From the NCBI GenBank assembly GCA_028700795.1, contig JAQVRY010000007.1, forward strand, positions 1-6,644: a stretch of 6,644 bases of DNA, written 5' to 3'. Position 1 is the stretch's first letter; each line of letters begins with the position of its first letter. Source of the DNA: Tissierellia bacterium (GTDB lineage Bacteria; Bacillota; Clostridia; Tissierellales; Sedimentibacteraceae). Shown piece by piece: positions 4,265 through 6,644 of this stretch. Both the position numbers and the translations under genes were made by a program. Below the pieces are notes generated by a model, which did no database searches, had not been told where the DNA came from, and was given only the letters and a program-made list of their open reading frames with translations.

Positions 4265-5935
4265 ATGAATAAGAATGCTGAACAAAGTATGTTTTGTTAT
4301 CAATGTCAGGAGACGGCCGGCAATAGAGGCTGCACTAAGGCAGGAGTATGCGGGAAAAAATCTGATACAGCCGGATTACAGGACTTATTAATTTATACTA
4401 CAAAAGGATTATCAGAAATAACCACAAAATTAAGAAATGAAGGGAAAGAAGTATCAGCTGATGTTGATCACTTAATCACTTTAAACTTATTTACAACTAT
4501 TACAAATGCCAACTTTAACAATGATGTATTTAGTGACAGAATTAAAATGACTTTAAATGTTAAAATGAACTTAGTAAATCAATTATCAGATAAAGAAAAC
4601 CTGTCGGAAGCAGCTTTATGGACTGCAGATATTAACGAATTTGAAGGAAAAGCAAGCTCAAGCGAAGTTGGTGTTTTAGCTACAGCCAATGAAGATATAA
4701 GAAGCTTAAGAGAACTTATAACATACGGATTAAAAGGATTAGCTGCTTATATGAAACATGCAAATGTACTTGGTTATGACGACAAGGAAGTAAATGCCTT
4801 TATGCAGAGCACATTGGCAAAATTACTTGATAATTCATTGACAGTTGATGACTTGGTTGCATTGACATTGGAAACAGGAAAGTTCGGAGTAAGCGGAATG
4901 GCATTGCTGGATAATGCAAATACAAGCACCTATGGAAATCCTGAAATCACAAAGGTTAATATAGGTGTAGGCAAAAATCCGGGAATTTTAATTTCAGGTC
5001 ATGACTTGGGAGACTTAGAACAATTACTAAAACAAACAGAAGGTACCGGAGTTGATGTATACACTCATTCAGAAATGCTTCCAGCTCACTACTATCCACA
5101 TTTAAAGAAATACAAACACCTTGTAGGTAACTACGGAAATGCTTGGTGGAAACAAAAAGAAGAATTTGAATCATTTAACGGACCTGTTTTAATGACTACA
5201 AACTGTATAGTACCTCCTAAAGACAGCTACAAGGACAGACTGTTCACAACAGGCTCTGCAGGTTATCCGGGATGTAAACACATAGAAGGAAATACAGGTT
5301 CAGAAAAAGATTTTTCTGAAATTATAGAATTAGCTAAAAAATGTGCTGCACCAACAGAAATAGAAACAGGTGAAATAGTAGGCGGATTTGCTCATGAACA
5401 AGTATTTGCATTAGCTGATAAAGTTGTAGATGCAGTTAAATCTGGAGCAATCAAGAAGTTCTTTGTAATGGCTGGCTGCGACGGCAGAGCTAAATCAAGA
5501 AATTACTACACTGATTTTGCTGCCGCATTACCAAAAGATACTGTTATTTTAACAGCAGGATGTGCAAAATATAAATATAATAAGCTGGAATTAGGCGATA
5601 TCGGTGGAATTCCGAGAGTACTTGATGCAGGTCAGTGTAACGACTCATATTCATTAGCTCTTATAGCACTTAAATTAAAAGAAGTATTTGAATTGGAAGA
5701 TATTAATGAATTACCTTTAGCATTTAACATTGCATGGTATGAGCAAAAAGCGGTTATAGTATTGTTATCACTTCTTTATTTAGGAGTTAAAAACATACAC
5801 TTAGGACCAACATTACCTGCCTTCCTTTCACCGAATGTTGCAAATGTATTAGTTGAAAACTTTGGTATAGCAGGAATCGGTACTGTAGAAGACGACTTAA
5901 AAATATTCTTGGGTGACTCAACTGTTACTGCTTAA
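4265..5935 (+). CDS. hcp: Hybrid cluster protein (class I hydroxylamine/NO reductase)
   Basis: Hcp (prismane protein) reduces NO to N2O with high affinity and hydroxylamine to ammonia in vitro, and is linked to protein S-nitrosylation; it is cytoplasmic. The 556-aa product has the N-terminal motif C11-x2-C14-x8-C23-x5-C29, the class I spacing that binds a cubane [4Fe-4S] cluster in Desulfovibrio. Every ligand of the hybrid cluster is visible by comparison with D. vulgaris: H246, E270, C314, C405 (the persulfide cysteine), C433, C458, E493, and the nearby K495. The helical segment of about 60-220 typical of class I is present. The start has AGGAG nine bases upstream; an overlapping ATG at 4257 opens only a two-codon frame. 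No hcr-type reductase gene adjoins, so the electron donor is unknown. The gene is divergent from the Crp/FNR regulator and preceded by a perfect GTAAC palindrome, so induction by nitrosative stress is the likely control. Confidence 0.97.
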   Translation: MNKNAEQSMFCYQCQETAGNRGCTKAGVCGKKSDTAGLQDLLIYTTKGLSEITTKLRNEGKEVSADVDHLITLNLFTTITNANFNNDVFSDRIKMTLNVKMNLVNQLSDKENLSEAALWTADINEFEGKASSSEVGVLATANEDIRSLRELITYGLKGLAAYMKHANVLGYDDKEVNAFMQSTLAKLLDNSLTVDDLVALTLETGKFGVSGMALLDNANTSTYGNPEITKVNIGVGKNPGILISGHDLGDLEQLLKQTEGTGVDVYTHSEMLPAHYYPHLKKYKHLVGNYGNAWWKQKEEFESFNGPVLMTTNCIVPPKDSYKDRLFTTGSAGYPGCKHIEGNTGSEKDFSEIIELAKKCAAPTEIETGEIVGGFAHEQVFALADKVVDAVKSGAIKKFFVMAGCDGRAKSRNYYTDFAAALPKDTVILTAGCAKYKYNKLELGDIGGIPRVLDAGQCNDSYSLALIALKLKEVFELEDINELPLAFNIAWYEQKAVIVLLSLLYLGVKNIHLGPTLPAFLSPNVANVLVENFGIAGIGTVEDDLKIFLGDSTVTA

Positions 5936-5990
5936 AATGAATTTAAATTAATAGATTGGTAACAATATTGAGAGTACAAAGGAGATTCTT

Positions 5991-6305
5991 ATGACAAAAA
6001 AAATAACTAAGGATATTAAAGAAGCAGGTGTTATGGACTTTAAATATGAGAAAAACAGAATATATTTAGAAAACCAAGAGGGAGAATGTATTGCTGAAGT
6101 AACTTTTCCCCAAATATCCCGGAATGAAGTTAACATAAATCATACTTATGTAAACTCTTCTTTAAGAGGTCAAGGCATCGCTGATAAATTAGTTAAAGAA
6201 TTGGCTGAATATTTAAGAAAAAATAATATTAAAGCAATATCTACATGCTCCTATGCAGTAGACTGGTTTGAAAACCATCCTGAATTTAACGATGTATGCA
6301 AATAA
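5991..6305 (+). CDS. Small YjdJ-type GNAT acetyltransferase
   Basis: This 104-aa protein looks like a member of the short GNAT subfamily (YjdJ/COG2388 type), acetyl-CoA-dependent enzymes whose substrates are mostly unknown. The acetyl-CoA pyrophosphate loop is R59-G-Q-G-I-A64, preceded by the strand N-I-N-H-T-Y-V. The subfamily hallmark T-C86-S-Y-A-V-D-W-F, with a conserved cysteine, follows, and then a H-P-E-F turn. AAAGGAG six bases upstream supports the ATG at 5991. Family members as I remember them usually begin near M15 (position 6033), so the first 14 lysine-rich residues may be an extension, or M15 may be used instead; its upstream sequence is a poor binding site. The gene begins 55 bp after hcp on the same strand with no terminator between, so co-transcription with hcp is plausible. 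A link to nitrosative stress is inferred only from that position. Confidence 0.88.
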   Translation: MTKKITKDIKEAGVMDFKYEKNRIYLENQEGECIAEVTFPQISRNEVNINHTYVNSSLRGQGIADKLVKELAEYLRKNNIKAISTCSYAVDWFENHPEFNDVCK

Positions 6306-6344
6306 ATTAAAAATGTACACAAATAAAATTTTCAAAAATAACTC

Positions 6345-6373
6345 TTTACATTTATAAAAGATTGTGTTAAGGT
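6345..6373 (+). promoter_or_regulatory. Probable promoter of the T-box leader
   Basis: TTTACA (6345-6350) is followed after 17 bp by TAAGGT (6368-6373), which has the extended TGn motif at 6365-6367. The predicted start near 6380 is just before Stem I of the riboswitch, which supports the choice although the -10 hexamer is weak. The rest of 6306-6344 is AT-rich with no recognisable signal and no clear terminator for the upstream gene. Confidence 0.45.
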
Positions 6374-6584
6374 ATTTAAAATGATAAATGCTGAGATAAG
6401 GAATAGTAGATATACAAGTTTTTTACAGAGAGTGCATGGTAGATGAAAATGCATAAAAACCTATATTGAACACACCTTTGAGCAAATGGATGAAATGAAG
6501 TAGTCTTATTCGGAGATGCCACCGTTACAGGGCAAAAGTATGATAGTACTTAATGAGGCTGATGCTGTGAAGTATCAGCAAAAT

Positions 6585-6616
6585 GAGGTGGAACCACGTG
6601 AATTGCTCTCGTCCTC
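6585..6616 (+). promoter_or_regulatory. T-box antiterminator
   Basis: The antiterminator folds as in the family model. GAGG (6585-6588) pairs with CCTC (6613-6616), and ACG (6596-6598) pairs with CGT (6610-6612). Between them the 7-nt bulge TGGAACC (6589-6595) presents TGGA to the tRNA 3' end. The variable base A at 6592 would pair with a U discriminator base. The 3' arm of this helix is also the 5' arm of the terminator, so the two folds exclude each other. Confidence 0.9.
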
Positions 6617-6644
6617 TAGGGAATCCTAGGACGAGGGTTTTTTT
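6608..6644 (+). terminator. Intrinsic terminator of the T-box leader
   Basis: CTCGTCCTCTAGG (6608-6620) pairs with CCTAGGACGAG (6625-6635), with a 2-nt bulge in the left arm and a GAAT loop. GG and at least seven T residues follow to the window edge. This is the OFF state of the riboswitch, formed when the tRNA is charged. Confidence 0.92.

Larger units (their letters stand above)
6381..6644 (+). promoter_or_regulatory. T-box riboswitch (tRNA-sensing leader), specifier probably CAC (His)
   Basis: A full T-box leader. In Stem I the basal helix AAGG (6398-6401) pairs with CCTT (6475-6478). The specifier bulge has the loop-E strands AGTA (6405-6408) and GAA (6468-6470). The AG-bulge AGAGAG (6427-6432) and the distal hairpin TGCAT/ATGCA (6433-6437, 6449-6453), with loop GGTAGATGAAA, complete Stem I. 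CCGTTA (6522-6527) marks Stem II, and GCTGATGC/GTATCAGC (6558-6565, 6572-6579) is Stem III. The bases after GAA are CAC then A, which read as a histidine codon if the specifier directly follows GAA; one base later it would be ACA (Thr). Binding of uncharged tRNA should favour the antiterminator and allow transcription of a downstream gene outside the window, most likely a synthetase, biosynthesis or transport gene for that amino acid. The window ends within the terminator T-run. Confidence 0.93.

Noticed and set aside
5963..5970. CAATATTG palindrome before the GNAT gene as an operator
   Set aside because: Eight base pairs of AT-rich palindrome are expected by chance, and the adjoining GTAAC has no matching GTTAC arm.
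4956..6136. Minus-strand open frames inside hcp (4956-5174), and one overlapping the GNAT gene and the gap before it (5948-6136)
   Set aside because: They are antisense to strongly conserved genes and lack initiation signals; composition is hydrophobic, as is typical of reverse frames of AT-rich genes.
1..6644. CRISPR arrays, tRNA or rRNA genes, full-length insertion sequences, toxin-antitoxin or phage genes
   Set aside because: No regularly spaced direct repeats, no tRNA cloverleaf with its own CCA end and no transposase-like reading frame were seen on either strand.

Overview
The window is AT-rich, with AGGAGG-type ribosome binding sites and a T-box riboswitch. It carries a flavo-diiron protein, a class I hybrid cluster protein and an FNR-like regulator. 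Together these point to a strictly anaerobic, low-GC Firmicute (Clostridia/Tissierellia type). I cannot name the species from sequence alone.

Layout. Positions 2-547 (+) hold the 3' end of a membrane-anchored LuxR-type regulator. It overlaps by 8 bp the convergent mnmA gene (540-1619, -), which makes the 2-thiouridine of tRNA U34 and has its own TTGACA/TATAAT promoter. The 401-bp gap 1620-2020 holds that promoter and leader, a 135-bp MITE-like element with 13-bp terminal inverted repeats and an apparent 8-bp target duplication, and the control region of the next gene. A flavo-diiron NO/O2 reductase gene (fprA, 2021-3196, +) follows. It converges across a 55-bp palindromic element on a Crp/FNR-family regulator with an N-terminal cysteine cluster (3283-3996, -). 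A 268-bp divergent control region separates that regulator from hcp (4265-5935, +). A small YjdJ-type GNAT acetyltransferase gene (5991-6305, +) probably shares the hcp transcript. The last 339 bp hold a promoter and a complete T-box leader ending in an intrinsic terminator; the gene it controls lies beyond the window.

How it works together. fprA, the regulator and hcp look like a compact nitrosative/oxidative-stress module. FprA-type flavo-diiron proteins reduce NO or O2. Hcp is a high-affinity NO reductase that is also linked to protein S-nitrosylation. The regulator resembles HcpR/FNR proteins: it has N-terminal cysteines, a cysteine where FNR has Cys122, and a recognition helix with the FNR-type E-T-x-S-R signature. 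A perfect FNR-type palindrome (TTGAT-N4-ATCAA) lies upstream of fprA and a different perfect palindrome (TGTAAC-N4-GTTACA) lies upstream of hcp. Each is centred 29.5 nt before a plausible -10 hexamer, the geometry of a class II activator.

The individual genes belong to known families and I see no wholly new system. The points most worth attention are the mismatched operator pair with matching geometry, the cysteine-rich regulator between its likely targets, the MITE next to fprA, and a T-box whose specifier and discriminator-pairing base disagree.
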